A stretch of 9,952 nucleotides of DNA, from positions 1 to 9,952 of the forward strand of contig JBIKMC010000115.1 in NCBI GenBank assembly GCA_044359405.1, read 5' to 3'. Below are positions 1-6,905 of the stretch, in pieces (positions within the stretch are counted from its first letter, which is position 1; each line of letters opens with the position of its first letter). The translations under genes were made by a program, and so were the position numbers. Under the pieces are notes generated by a model that made no database searches, was not told the origin of the DNA, and saw only the letters and a program-made list of their open reading frames with translations. Source of the stretch: SYIM01 sp044359405 (GTDB taxonomy: Bacteria; Pseudomonadota; Gammaproteobacteria; Burkholderiales; Burkholderiaceae_E).

Positions 1-583
1 TTCCGTCCCAGCGGATGTGATTGAAGCTGGCATTTTTTAGATCAAAGTGGCGCGGCGCCCGCAGATCAAGACCAGCGGCGATCCGATATACGCAATCAAG
101 CACACCACCATGGGTGGCCACCACCACGGTCTGGTGCGCGAATTCCTGCACCAGTGCGAGCAAGGTTTTACGAACCCGTTCGTTGAACTCCCGTAACGAC
201 TCGCCGCCACCAGGTAGCGCGAAGTCTGGCTCGCGAGCCCGCCAGCGTTGGTAGGCCTCAGCCGCTGTCAGTTGCAGATCGTCGTGCGTTTGCCCTTCAA
301 ACGCGCCATAGTGCCGCTCACGCCAGAGGGGCTCAATCTGCAAACCGAGACCACAGGCGGCGGCAATCGCAGCCCCAGTATCGCGCGCCCTGGCAAGATC
401 ACTGGCCAGCACTCGATGAACCGGCCGCTCGGCGAGCGACTCGGCGAAACGGCGCCCGGTCAGACGGGCCTGCTCTCGGCCCGATTCATTCAAGGGAATA
501 TCAATCTGCCCCTGAAATCGTCGCGCCTGATTCCAGTCGGTGACACCATGTCGCACAAGAATGACGTCCGTCTTCTGATTCAC
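1..583 (-). CDS. Histidine phosphatase family protein (phosphoglycerate mutase-like), 3'-truncated by window edge
   Basis: Reading from a GTG at 583 gives 194 codons open to the left edge, so the C-terminus is missing. The hallmarks of the histidine phosphatase (branch 1, GpmB/CobC-like) superfamily are visible: LVRHGVTDWN at residues 9-18 (phospho-acceptor His12, Arg11), SDLARARDTG at 61-70 (Arg65), RERHYGAFEG at 88-97 (acid Glu89) and THGGV at 157-161 (second catalytic His158). The fold transfers phosphate through a phospho-histidine. The substrate cannot be told from sequence: it could be a small sugar phosphate, a cobalamin-pathway intermediate or another metabolite. The start is well supported: an AGGAGG lies 7 nt upstream, and GTGA overlaps the dtd stop by 4 nt, implying translational coupling as the third gene of tyrS-dtd. 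No deep membrane or signal segment is seen, so it is probably cytoplasmic. Confidence 0.9.
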   Translation of the reverse strand, partial: MNQKTDVILVRHGVTDWNQARRFQGQIDIPLNESGREQARLTGRRFAESLAERPVHRVLASDLARARDTGAAIAAACGLGLQIEPLWRERHYGAFEGQTHDDLQLTAAEAYQRWRAREPDFALPGGGESLREFNERVRKTLLALVQEFAHQTVVVATHGGVLDCVYRIAAGLDLRAPRHFDLKNASFNHIRWDG

Positions 584-1053
584 GATAAAGCCTCCTCGCC
601 GCGGGCGGCATCAACGGGGACTCGAAGCCATAAGGTGACCGGCCCATCATTGATCAGACTGACTTTCATGTCGGCACCGAATGAACCCGTCTGAACAGGG
701 CTGTGCGCCTTGCGCGCCAGCGCCACAAAATGCTCGTACAGGCGCTCGCCCTCCTGGGGCGGCGCAGCCTGAGAAAAGCCGGGACGGTTACCCGAGCGGG
801 TATCAGCAGCAAGCGTGAACTGCGAAACAATCAGCAGCCCGCCGCCCACATCGACCACACTGCGATTCATGCGACCTGACGCATCAGAAAAACAGCGCAG
901 CTTGAGCAGGCGGGCGAGGAGCCGCTCGCAGGCCGGCTCCTGGTCACCCCGCTCAGCGCAAAAGAAGACCAGAAGGCCTTGTTGAATGCGCGCAATCGTG
1001 GCCTGGTCAACCGAGACCGCAGCCTCACTGACCCGCTGAATCAGCGCCAGCAC
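580..1053 (-). CDS. dtd: D-aminoacyl-tRNA deacylase
   Basis: This 157-aa protein hydrolyses D-amino acids (classically D-Tyr) and glycine mischarged on tRNA, acting in the cytoplasm as a homodimer. Both signature motifs are present: SQFTL at residues 77-81 and NDGPVT at 135-140, the latter carrying the Gly137-cis-Pro138 that enforces chirality selection. The N-terminus (ALIQRVSEAAVSV) is typical. The protein is slightly longer than the usual 145-150 aa, because the usual ending near LWLRV (141-145) is followed by a tail of about 12 residues. The start is GTG, 18 nt after the tyrS stop, with only a weak SD, so translation may depend on ribosomes leaving tyrS. Its stop overlaps the next gene. 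Placement right behind tyrosyl-tRNA synthetase fits its job as a proofreading partner. Confidence 0.96.
   Translation of the reverse strand: MLALIQRVSEAAVSVDQATIARIQQGLLVFFCAERGDQEPACERLLARLLKLRCFSDASGRMNRSVVDVGGGLLIVSQFTLAADTRSGNRPGFSQAAPPQEGERLYEHFVALARKAHSPVQTGSFGADMKVSLINDGPVTLWLRVPVDAARGEEALS
591..596 (-). promoter_or_regulatory. Strong Shine-Dalgarno site of the histidine phosphatase gene
   Basis: On the minus strand AGGAGG sits 7 nt before the GTG at 583, inside the 3' end of dtd. It decides the GTG start of the phosphatase and supports coupling through the GTGA overlap. It is also one of the best matches in the window to the anti-SD loop of the candidate sRNA at 8375-8461. Confidence 0.75.
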
Positions 1054-1071
1054 TTGCGAGCCAACCGGTGA

Positions 1072-2337
1072 TCAGACCGACAGCGTGACACGGGCGAAGC
1101 GACGCTTACCCACCTGCACCACGTAGGTTCCCGGCGCAAGCTTGAGTGCACGGTCTTCGATACGGGTACCATCGACTCGCACGCCGCCCTGCTCGATATT
1201 GCGCACCGCCTCAGTGCCTGAAGGTACGAGCCCAGCCTGCTTAAGCACGCTGGTAATCGCCAGCGGCGCTCCAGAAAGGGCGATCTCAGTGATGTCTTCC
1301 GGGATAGCGCCCTCTCGAAAGCGCGCCTCAAAATTCTGCAGGGCGCGCTCGGCAGCGCTGGCCGAGTGAAACCGGGTGATGATCTCCAGCGCCAGCATGA
1401 CCTTGGCGTCACGGGGGTTACGCCCCGCCACGCACTCCGCGCGCAAAGCCTCAATGTCACGCAGCGATTTGAACGAGAGCAGCTCAAAGTAACGCCACAT
1501 CAACTCGTCAGAGATGGACATGAGCTTGCCAAACATGTCATCGGGCGATTCACTGATCCCTACATAGTTGCCCTTGGACTTGGACATCTTGTCGACGCCG
1601 TCCAGGCCCTCAAGCAGCGGCATGGTCAGAATGCACTGCGGCTCCTGTCCGTATTCGCGCTGCAGCTCGCGTCCGACCAGCAGATTGAATTTCTGATCGG
1701 TGCCGCCCAGCTCAATGTCGGATTGCAGGGCAACCGAGTCATAGCCCTGCATCAGGGGATAGAGAAACTCATGCACGGAGATGGGTACACCGCCCCTGAA
1801 CCGCTTGTCGAAATCGTCGCGCTCCATCATGCGGGCCACGGTGTAGCGCGAGGCCAGCTGAATCATGCCGCGCGCGCCCAGGGGGTCGGACCACTCAGAG
1901 TTGTAGCGAATTTCAGTACGTTCGCGGTCTAGGACCAGACTGGCCTGGTTGAAATACGTGCGCGCGTTTTCTTCAATCTGCTCGCGGGTCAGCGGCGGCC
2001 GGGTTGAATTACGCCCCGACGGATCGCCGATCATGGCGGTGAAATCACCGATCAAAAAAATTACCGTGTGGCCCAGATCCTGAAGCTGGCGCATCTTGTT
2101 GAGCACCACGGTATGGCCCAGATGCAGATCGGGCGCCGTCGGGTCAAGACCCAGCTTGATCCGCAAGGGCTTGCCACTGACCTCGCTTCGGGCCAGCTTG
2201 GCGGCCCACTCGGCCTCGACGAGCAACTCGTGGCAGCCCCGCTTGCTGACCGCCAGCGCCTCGAGCGTACGATCGGTCAGGGGGGCCTCGCCAACGCGCG
2301 CCGCCTCGCCAAGCCCATGGGATTTATGAGAATTCAT
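1072..2337 (-). CDS. tyrS: Tyrosyl-tRNA synthetase
   Basis: This is a class I aminoacyl-tRNA synthetase of 421 aa that attaches tyrosine to tRNA-Tyr in the cytoplasm. The HIGH-type motif HLGH is at residues 72-75 within a Rossmann catalytic domain, and the KMSKS loop is at 250-254, which places the protein with the TyrZ-like subgroup that keeps canonical KMSKS. An S4 RNA-binding domain occupies about 362-421, where GGVRVDG is typical. Length and ends look complete. The ATG at 2337 has an AGGA about 8 nt upstream, and there is no in-frame Met nearby to compete. It is the first gene of a tyrS-dtd-phosphatase operon and is transcribed divergently from the M23 peptidase gene. No T-box-like leader is seen, as expected for a proteobacterium. 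Confidence 0.97.
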   Translation of the reverse strand: MNSHKSHGLGEAARVGEAPLTDRTLEALAVSKRGCHELLVEAEWAAKLARSEVSGKPLRIKLGLDPTAPDLHLGHTVVLNKMRQLQDLGHTVIFLIGDFTAMIGDPSGRNSTRPPLTREQIEENARTYFNQASLVLDRERTEIRYNSEWSDPLGARGMIQLASRYTVARMMERDDFDKRFRGGVPISVHEFLYPLMQGYDSVALQSDIELGGTDQKFNLLVGRELQREYGQEPQCILTMPLLEGLDGVDKMSKSKGNYVGISESPDDMFGKLMSISDELMWRYFELLSFKSLRDIEALRAECVAGRNPRDAKVMLALEIITRFHSASAAERALQNFEARFREGAIPEDITEIALSGAPLAITSVLKQAGLVPSGTEAVRNIEQGGVRVDGTRIEDRALKLAPGTYVVQVGKRRFARVTLSV

Positions 2338-2432
2338 GAATCTGTCCTGATTTTCTGGCCGAATCCTGAAGAGACCCCAGAATCAGGGACCCAGGCCACC
2401 GCCGCCAAAGCACGACTTACAGGGTTTTCCGG

Positions 2433-2438
2433 TATAGT
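2433..2438 (+). promoter_or_regulatory. Candidate -10 box for the M23 peptidase-anmK transcript
   Basis: TATAGT (5 of 6 to TATAAT) lies in the 308-bp divergent region between tyrS and the M23 gene. No convincing -35 box stands 16-18 nt upstream, so this is a weak call. If it is used, the M23 mRNA would have a leader of about 200 nt that includes the hairpin at 2514-2534. On the opposite strand, TAGAAT (minus, 2499-2504) is an equally tentative -10 for tyrS. The rest of 2338-2645 shows nothing else I can name. Confidence 0.3.
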
Positions 2439-2513
2439 CGAGGTTTTCGCTCAGGCGCAGCTTTGCCGGTCAGCCTTGCAACTGACAACCGAGGCGCAAT
2501 TCTAGCTGAGCGG

Positions 2514-2534
2514 CCTCAGGGTCCGACCCCGAGG
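2514..2534 (+). other. Hairpin in the tyrS / M23 divergent intergenic region
   Basis: CCTC-A-GGG pairs with CCC-C-GAGG around a 5-nt loop (2522-2526), giving seven GC-rich pairs with one A-C mismatch. No T-run follows on either strand, so it is not an intrinsic terminator. It would fall in the leader of the M23 mRNA if transcription starts near 2445. Function unknown. Confidence 0.4.
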
Positions 2535-2645
2535 GCGTATCTGATGTGTGAACGGTAGTCGGTCGATACGGTGACCGTTTTCGTGCCATCGATTTTTTTT
2601 GTTGACAACGGGTCTAAGCGCTCGTTCAGGATTGACTGCGTCTTA

Positions 2646-4019
2646 ATGTTTCAGCCTAAGCCACATCATCTGTTTGCATCAGCGGGTCATGAAGGCTTGA
2701 GCCTGCGCGCGCGTATCGCGCTCGGTCTCGGAGCGGTTCTTGCCCTCGGAGCAGTGACGGCTTTCGGCGTGGCACCCGCGACCCAGGTCGAACTTCCCCC
2801 TCTGCAAACGGTTGTTGAACCGGTCATTGCGCAAGCCGGCAACCCGGCGGGTGCAGTTCTGCATGTGCCGACCGTATTTGAGCCGCAACGCTTCCGCCAG
2901 ATTGAGCAAATCGGCCGCGGCGAGACGCTGTCAAGTCTCCTGTCGCGCCTGGGCGCCACCGACCCTGAATTCATCCGCTTCGCGGTCAATGACAAAACGG
3001 CCAAGCGGCTTCTGCAATTGCGTGCCGGGCGCAGCGTCTCGGCCGAGGTTGACGAAGACGGCCTGGTTCATCGCCTCACCTATCGGTTTGGCACCCTCGA
3101 AGAATCGGCCAACCGTCCGGTTCAACTCATCATCGAACGCATTGACGGCAAACTGAAGGCATCGGAAGCCAAGATCGAGGTCGAAGAAGCGATCGAAGCG
3201 GCCTCGGCCGAAATCCGGACCACATTGTTTGCGGCAACCGACTCTGCCGGCATTCCCGAAATCATCGCCAGTCGCGTTGCCGACATTCTCAGTGGCGATC
3301 TTGACCTTCGCCGTGATCTTCGCCGCGGTGCCAAACTCAGCGTCGTCTACGAAATGATCCGCGAGGCGGCCACGCTCGAGGCTGCCGTACCAGGACGGGT
3401 ACTCGCCGTCGAACTGCTCAACGGCAACAGGCGTCATGAGGCCGTGTGGTTCGAGCACGAAGAGGGTAAAGGCGCCTACTACACGTTCGCCGGTCAAAGC
3501 CTCACCAAGTCGTTTTTGCGCGAACCTCTTGAGTTCACCCGTATCACCTCAGGGTTCAGCCGCTCGCGCCTGCATCCCCTGTTCAATGTCAACCGGGCGC
3601 ATACCGGGGTTGATTTCGCAGCTCCCGTGGGCACCAAGGTGCGTGCAGTCGCTGACGGCGTCATCGATTTTGCAGCCGCTGATGGTGGCTACGGTCGCAA
3701 GGTGGTCATCTCGCATCGCAACCGGGTATCTACCGTCTATGCGCACCTGCAGGGTTTCGCTGAGGGCATCAAGCCCGGCGCCAGGGTCTCTCAAGGCGAC
3801 GTCATTGGGTATGTCGGCATGACGGGTTGGACAACCGGCCCGCACCTGCACTATGAGTTCCGTGTCAGTGGCAAGCATACCGATCCGCTGCGGGCTGTTC
3901 TTCCCGAGGGCCGGAAGCTGTCGGCGTCTGATCTCAAGCGATTCAAGCCGACGGCCGAGGGTCTGCTTGAGCGTATCGCTCAGATCGACAGCACTCAGCC
4001 CGTCGCTCGCTTCGAGTAA
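2646..4019 (+). CDS. M23 family metallopeptidase, membrane-anchored (MepM/YebA-like LytM endopeptidase)
   Basis: From the ATG at 2646 the protein has 457 aa. A single hydrophobic segment at about residues 24-43 follows a short Arg-containing cytoplasmic stretch and should anchor it in the inner membrane with the rest in the periplasm. Residues of about 90-150 (GRGETLSSLLSRLGA onward) look like the OapA/LysM-like region found in Gram-negative M23 proteins. The C-terminal LytM domain keeps all zinc ligands: His319 and Asp323 (HTGVD) and the HLH pair 400/402, with His367 in YAHL as catalytic helper. It therefore looks active and is expected to cut peptide cross-links in peptidoglycan during growth. 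An in-frame GTG at 2571 would add 25 residues of unlikely sequence with no SD, so I prefer 2646, although its own SD is also poor. anmK follows 23 nt later, linking wall cleavage to recycling. Confidence 0.93.
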   Translation: MFQPKPHHLFASAGHEGLSLRARIALGLGAVLALGAVTAFGVAPATQVELPPLQTVVEPVIAQAGNPAGAVLHVPTVFEPQRFRQIEQIGRGETLSSLLSRLGATDPEFIRFAVNDKTAKRLLQLRAGRSVSAEVDEDGLVHRLTYRFGTLEESANRPVQLIIERIDGKLKASEAKIEVEEAIEAASAEIRTTLFAATDSAGIPEIIASRVADILSGDLDLRRDLRRGAKLSVVYEMIREAATLEAAVPGRVLAVELLNGNRRHEAVWFEHEEGKGAYYTFAGQSLTKSFLREPLEFTRITSGFSRSRLHPLFNVNRAHTGVDFAAPVGTKVRAVADGVIDFAAADGGYGRKVVISHRNRVSTVYAHLQGFAEGIKPGARVSQGDVIGYVGMTGWTTGPHLHYEFRVSGKHTDPLRAVLPEGRKLSASDLKRFKPTAEGLLERIAQIDSTQPVARFE

Positions 4020-4042
4020 CTGCCGCCGGTCGGCTCAAGACC

Positions 4043-5191
4043 GTGTCCCCCGCTTCAAACCTCTACATCGGCCTGATGTCAGGTACGAGTGTCGACGGTA
4101 TTGACGTCGTGCTCGTGCGTGTGAGTGGCACACTCCAGACGCTGGGGGGCGTCAGTCTTCCCATGCCACAAGGCTTGCGTTCGCAACTGCAGGCGCTACA
4201 GCAACCCGCCCATAATGATCTGGTCCAGGCTGCCCTAGCTGCCAACCAACTCGCTGACTCATACGCTCAGGCGGTGAGTCTGCTGTGCAGTGAGTATCGA
4301 TTCGCGGCAGCCGACATCAGGGCGCTGGGCGCACACGGGCAGACGGTGCGCCACCAACCGCAACTTGGCTACACCCTGCAACTGCTGAACGGCGCCCGCT
4401 TGGCTGAGGCGACGGGTGTGCCTGTGGTGTGCGACTTTCGATCAGGAGACGTTGCTGCCGGCGGACAGGGCGCACCGCTGGTGCCCGCTTTTCACGCCGG
4501 TCTGTTTACGTCGTCGACCGAGTCGCGAGCCATCGTGAATATCGGGGGAATCGCCAACGTCACGCTGCTGCCTGCGGGTGCTGAATCAAAGTCGTCTAAA
4601 GGGCCGGGAATTCTGGGCTTCGACACTGGTCCTGGCAACACGCTGATGGATCAATGGATTCACCTGCATCGAGGCGAGGCCTTTGACCGTCATGGTGATT
4701 GGGCGGCGAGCGGCACCGTGCATCAAGTGCTCCTGTCGACCCTGATGGCCGACGACTACTTCAGGCGCCCTCCCCCCAAAAGCACCGGACGCGACGACTT
4801 TCATCTGAACTGGCTGCGCGAGCGCCTTGCGCAACTGCCTGGGCGGCCGCCATCTGCCGTCGACACGCAGGCGACCCTTGCCGAGTTGACGGCAAGTAGC
4901 ATCGCTGCGGTCTGCGCAGCCGGGGTTGATGCGCTGTACGTTTGTGGCGGAGGCGCCCTGAATGGGCACCTGATGCGCAGGCTCTCTGCCCTGATGTCAC
5001 CGCGGCCTGTCGGTTCGACCAGCACGCTAGGCCTTGACCCGTTGTGGGTAGAGGCGGCGGCGTTCGCCTGGCTGGCCTACCGACGGCTAGAGGGAATGCC
5101 CGGCAACCTGCCCTCGGCCACCGGCTCTCGCGGCCCCCGGGTGCTAGGCGCCATCTATGAGCCGTTCTGCGGCTCGCTTAAAGACGCGTAG
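4043..5191 (+). CDS. anmK: Anhydro-N-acetylmuramic acid kinase
   Basis: AnmK (382 aa; E. coli about 369) phosphorylates and opens 1,6-anhydro-MurNAc to MurNAc-6-phosphate in the cytoplasm, a step in recycling of peptidoglycan fragments. Family motifs are clear: GLMSGTSVDGID at residues 10-21 (phosphate binding), HGQTVRH, the stretch GDVAAGGQGAPLVP, NIGGIANVT from 166, GFDTGPGNTLMD from 192, and CGGGALNGHLMRRL near the C-terminus. The fold is ASKHA (hexokinase-like). The start is GTG at 4043 with a weak SD; the next Met falls within the conserved GLMSGTS motif and cannot be the start. It is 23 nt downstream of the M23 peptidase gene and probably co-transcribed with it. Transcription ends at the hairpin just before the convergent erpA. 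Confidence 0.96.
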   Translation: MSPASNLYIGLMSGTSVDGIDVVLVRVSGTLQTLGGVSLPMPQGLRSQLQALQQPAHNDLVQAALAANQLADSYAQAVSLLCSEYRFAAADIRALGAHGQTVRHQPQLGYTLQLLNGARLAEATGVPVVCDFRSGDVAAGGQGAPLVPAFHAGLFTSSTESRAIVNIGGIANVTLLPAGAESKSSKGPGILGFDTGPGNTLMDQWIHLHRGEAFDRHGDWAASGTVHQVLLSTLMADDYFRRPPPKSTGRDDFHLNWLRERLAQLPGRPPSAVDTQATLAELTASSIAAVCAAGVDALYVCGGGALNGHLMRRLSALMSPRPVGSTSTLGLDPLWVEAAAFAWLAYRRLEGMPGNLPSATGSRGPRVLGAIYEPFCGSLKDA

Positions 5192-5218
5192 ATCAGCTAG
5201 CCGGCATCAGCACGTTAA

Positions 5219-5251
5219 CCCTGGACTATCAAACGGCAGCCAGGGCTTTTT
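5219..5251 (+). terminator. Intrinsic terminator of the M23-anmK operon
   Basis: CCCTGG (5219-5224) pairs with CCAGGG (5240-5245) across a 15-nt loop and is followed by C and five T (5247-5251). It starts 28 nt after the anmK stop. The minus-strand side lacks a T-run, so it serves anmK. The tail ends two bases before the last base of the erpA stop codon, a tight convergent junction. Confidence 0.75.
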
Positions 5252-5253
5252 CT

Positions 5254-5604
5254 TCAGACTGAGAACGACGAACCGCACCCGCAGGTGGTGGTGGCGTTGG
5301 GGTTTTTAATGACAAACTGCGCGCCCTCGAGATCGTCTTTGTAGTCGATTTCGGCTCCCACCAGATACTGATAGCTCATGGCGTCGATCAGCAACTGAAC
5401 GCCGTTCTTTTCCATGATGGTGTCGTCTTCGTTGACTTCTTCGTCAAAGGTGAAGCCATACTGAAAACCCGAGCAGCCACCGCCCTGAACGAAAACGCGC
5501 AGCTTCAGCGAAGGGTTGCCCTCTTCATCAATCAACGACTTAACTTTGGTGGCCGCGCTCTCGGTGAAGATGAGCGGAGCCGGCATCTCAGCAACTGCAT
5601 TCAT
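5254..5604 (-). CDS. erpA: Iron-sulfur cluster insertion protein ErpA
   Basis: This is a 116-aa A-type carrier that receives Fe-S clusters and hands them to apo-proteins in the cytoplasm; in E. coli it is needed for isoprenoid enzymes IspG/IspH. It closely resembles E. coli ErpA along its full length, and the three cluster-binding cysteines are present: Cys44 in GGGCSGFQYGF and Cys108/Cys110 in CGCGSSF. ErpA is favoured over IscA/SufA by the VKSLI and NPNLKLRV-like N-terminal context and the SSFSV ending. The start at 5604 is fixed by an AGGAGA six nt upstream; a longer in-frame reading to 5652 would cover the promoter and SD. It lies 176 nt downstream of argC and probably has its own promoter. 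Convergent with anmK. Confidence 0.96.
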   Translation of the reverse strand: MNAVAEMPAPLIFTESAATKVKSLIDEEGNPSLKLRVFVQGGGCSGFQYGFTFDEEVNEDDTIMEKNGVQLLIDAMSYQYLVGAEIDYKDDLEGAQFVIKNPNATTTCGCGSSFSV

Positions 5605-5610
5605 TCGAAC

Positions 5611-5616
5611 TCTCCT
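5611..5616 (-). promoter_or_regulatory. Shine-Dalgarno site fixing the erpA start
   Basis: AGGAGA on the minus strand, 6 nt before the ATG at 5604. It excludes the longer reading that would begin at 5652. Confidence 0.7.
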
Positions 5617-5642
5617 AACCTGGACGGATTCCCGACCGAAAG

Positions 5643-5651
5643 AGTCTAGCA
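5643..5651 (-). promoter_or_regulatory. Candidate extended -10 promoter of erpA
   Basis: The minus strand reads TGC-TAGACT, an extended -10 element. The -35 region about 17 nt upstream (5666-5671) is poor, as is common for extended -10 promoters. The predicted start would give a leader of about 30 nt. No clear IscR-type operator was recognised by eye. The rest of the argC-erpA gap (5652-5780) holds no terminator that I can support. Confidence 0.4.
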
Positions 5652-5780
5652 TTCACCAGCGATGCCTGCCGGCTGCCCTCAGCCCTGACGTGGGCATCGG
5701 TATAACCCGGTACAACATCGCCCGTTACTACAAAGGCTGCGCGGCACGGCCCATTACGGCAAGGCCCACAGCATGGGACA

Positions 5781-6842
5781 TCACGGCAATACCGGAATCT
5801 GCGTAAGCCCCAGCGTCTCGTCCAGACCGAACATCAGGTTCATCACCTGCACAGCCTGCCCCGAAGCACCCTTGACCAGGTTGTCTTCCACCACCAGCAC
5901 CGTCAGTACGTCGCTCTGTGGCGGCCGATGCACGGCGATACGTACCGTGTTGGAGGCCCGAACCGAGCGGGTGTCAGGCGTGGAACCGGCCGGCATGACA
6001 TCCACAAAGGGCTCATTGGCGAAGCGACGCTCATAGAGCGCCTGCAAGTCGGTATCGCGCCCACGCGGGGTCAACCGCGCATAAAGAGTGGAATGAATGC
6101 CGCGAATCATGGGTACCAGGTGTGGCGTAAAGACCAGGCTGACGGGCTTGCCAGCGATAGCCGTCAGGCCCTGGCGAATTTCGGGCCAATGACGATGGCC
6201 GCTGACACCGTAGGCCTTGAAATTGTCGGACGCCTCGGCCAGCAGCGTGTGAACCTCAGCCTTGCGGCCGGCGCCGGAAACGCCGGATTTGCAGTCGGCA
6301 ATGATGGAATGCACATCGATCAGATCACCACCGACAGAGCCCACCACTGAAGGATCGAGTACCGGCAGCAGGCCCAACTGAACCGAGGTGGGATAACAAC
6401 CGGGCAGACCGATGACACGCGCCTTACGGATGGCGTCACGATTGACCTCGGGGAGGCCATAGACGGCCTCGGCCAAGAGATCGGTACAACTGTGCGGCAT
6501 CTTGTACCAATGCTCGAACTCGGCGGTGTCCTTCAGACGAAAGTCAGCCGCCAGATCGACGACCTTGGTACCACCGGCCAGCAACTCGCGAGCTTGCGCC
6601 ATGGCCACGCCATGCGGCGTAGCGAAGAAGACGACATCGCAATCCGACAAAGGCGCCTGCGCCGGGTCAGAGAAGGCCAGCTGCACGCGCCCCCGTAGCG
6701 ACGGGAACATCTCGGACACCGGCATGCCCGCCTCTTTGCGCGAGGTGATGGCCTTGAGTTCAACCTGCGGATGCTGGGCGAGCAGGCGCAGCAACTCGAC
6801 CCCGGTGTACCCGGTACCCCCTACGATTCCGACCTTGATCAT
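5781..6842 (-). CDS. argC: N-acetyl-gamma-glutamyl-phosphate reductase (type 1)
   Basis: ArgC (353 aa) reduces N-acetylglutamyl-5-phosphate to the semialdehyde with NADPH, the third step of arginine/ornithine synthesis in the cytoplasm. The N-terminal Rossmann motif GIVGGTGYTGVELLRLL begins at residue 5. The catalytic Cys149 lies in GLPGCYPTS, KSGVSGAGR is at 185-193, the His216/His218 motif HRHWPEI follows, and the C-terminal family block DNLVKGASGQAVQV is present. The length fits the type 1 form (about 340-355). The start at 6842 begins directly with MIKVGIVGG; an in-frame reading back to 6875 would run through the likely -10 box and is rejected. It stands alone rather than in an arg cluster, in line with erpA downstream and rplM-rpsI upstream, from which the rpsI terminator separates it. 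Confidence 0.96.
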   Translation of the reverse strand: MIKVGIVGGTGYTGVELLRLLAQHPQVELKAITSRKEAGMPVSEMFPSLRGRVQLAFSDPAQAPLSDCDVVFFATPHGVAMAQARELLAGGTKVVDLAADFRLKDTAEFEHWYKMPHSCTDLLAEAVYGLPEVNRDAIRKARVIGLPGCYPTSVQLGLLPVLDPSVVGSVGGDLIDVHSIIADCKSGVSGAGRKAEVHTLLAEASDNFKAYGVSGHRHWPEIRQGLTAIAGKPVSLVFTPHLVPMIRGIHSTLYARLTPRGRDTDLQALYERRFANEPFVDVMPAGSTPDTRSVRASNTVRIAVHRPPQSDVLTVLVVEDNLVKGASGQAVQVMNLMFGLDETLGLTQIPVLP

Positions 6843-6873
6843 GAAAGACTCTGGCGTTGAACAAAGAGCCAGC

Positions 6874-6902
6874 ATTTTAGAGCGGGCCGCGGGAGTTGTG
6901 GT
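6874..6902 (-). promoter_or_regulatory. Candidate argC promoter
   Basis: TAAAAT (minus strand, 6874-6879) is a good -10 box and would give a leader of about 25 nt before the ATG at 6842. The hexamer 17 nt further upstream, ACCACA (6897-6902), matches the -35 consensus only in its last three bases. The -35 region sits at the edge of the integrase remnant, so insertion of that element may have changed it. No ARG-box search was possible by eye. Confidence 0.45.
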
Positions 6903-6905
6903 CGG

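Noticed and set aside
1366..1932. Long plus-strand open frame inside tyrS.
   Set aside because: Antisense to a fully conserved synthetase; its translation shows no family features and arises from high-GC codon bias.
2602..2607. Perfect TTGACA as a -35 box just before the M23 gene.
   Set aside because: No acceptable -10 box lies 16-18 nt downstream, and a start there would leave almost no leader.
2571..2645. N-terminal extension of the M23 protein from a GTG at 2571.
   Set aside because: The 25 added residues are unlike a membrane-protein N-terminus and no SD precedes the GTG; the ATG at 2646 gives a normal anchor arrangement.
6843..6875. Longer argC start at 6875 (11 extra residues).
   Set aside because: It would translate through the likely -10 box, and family members begin at the MIKVGIVGG Rossmann strand.
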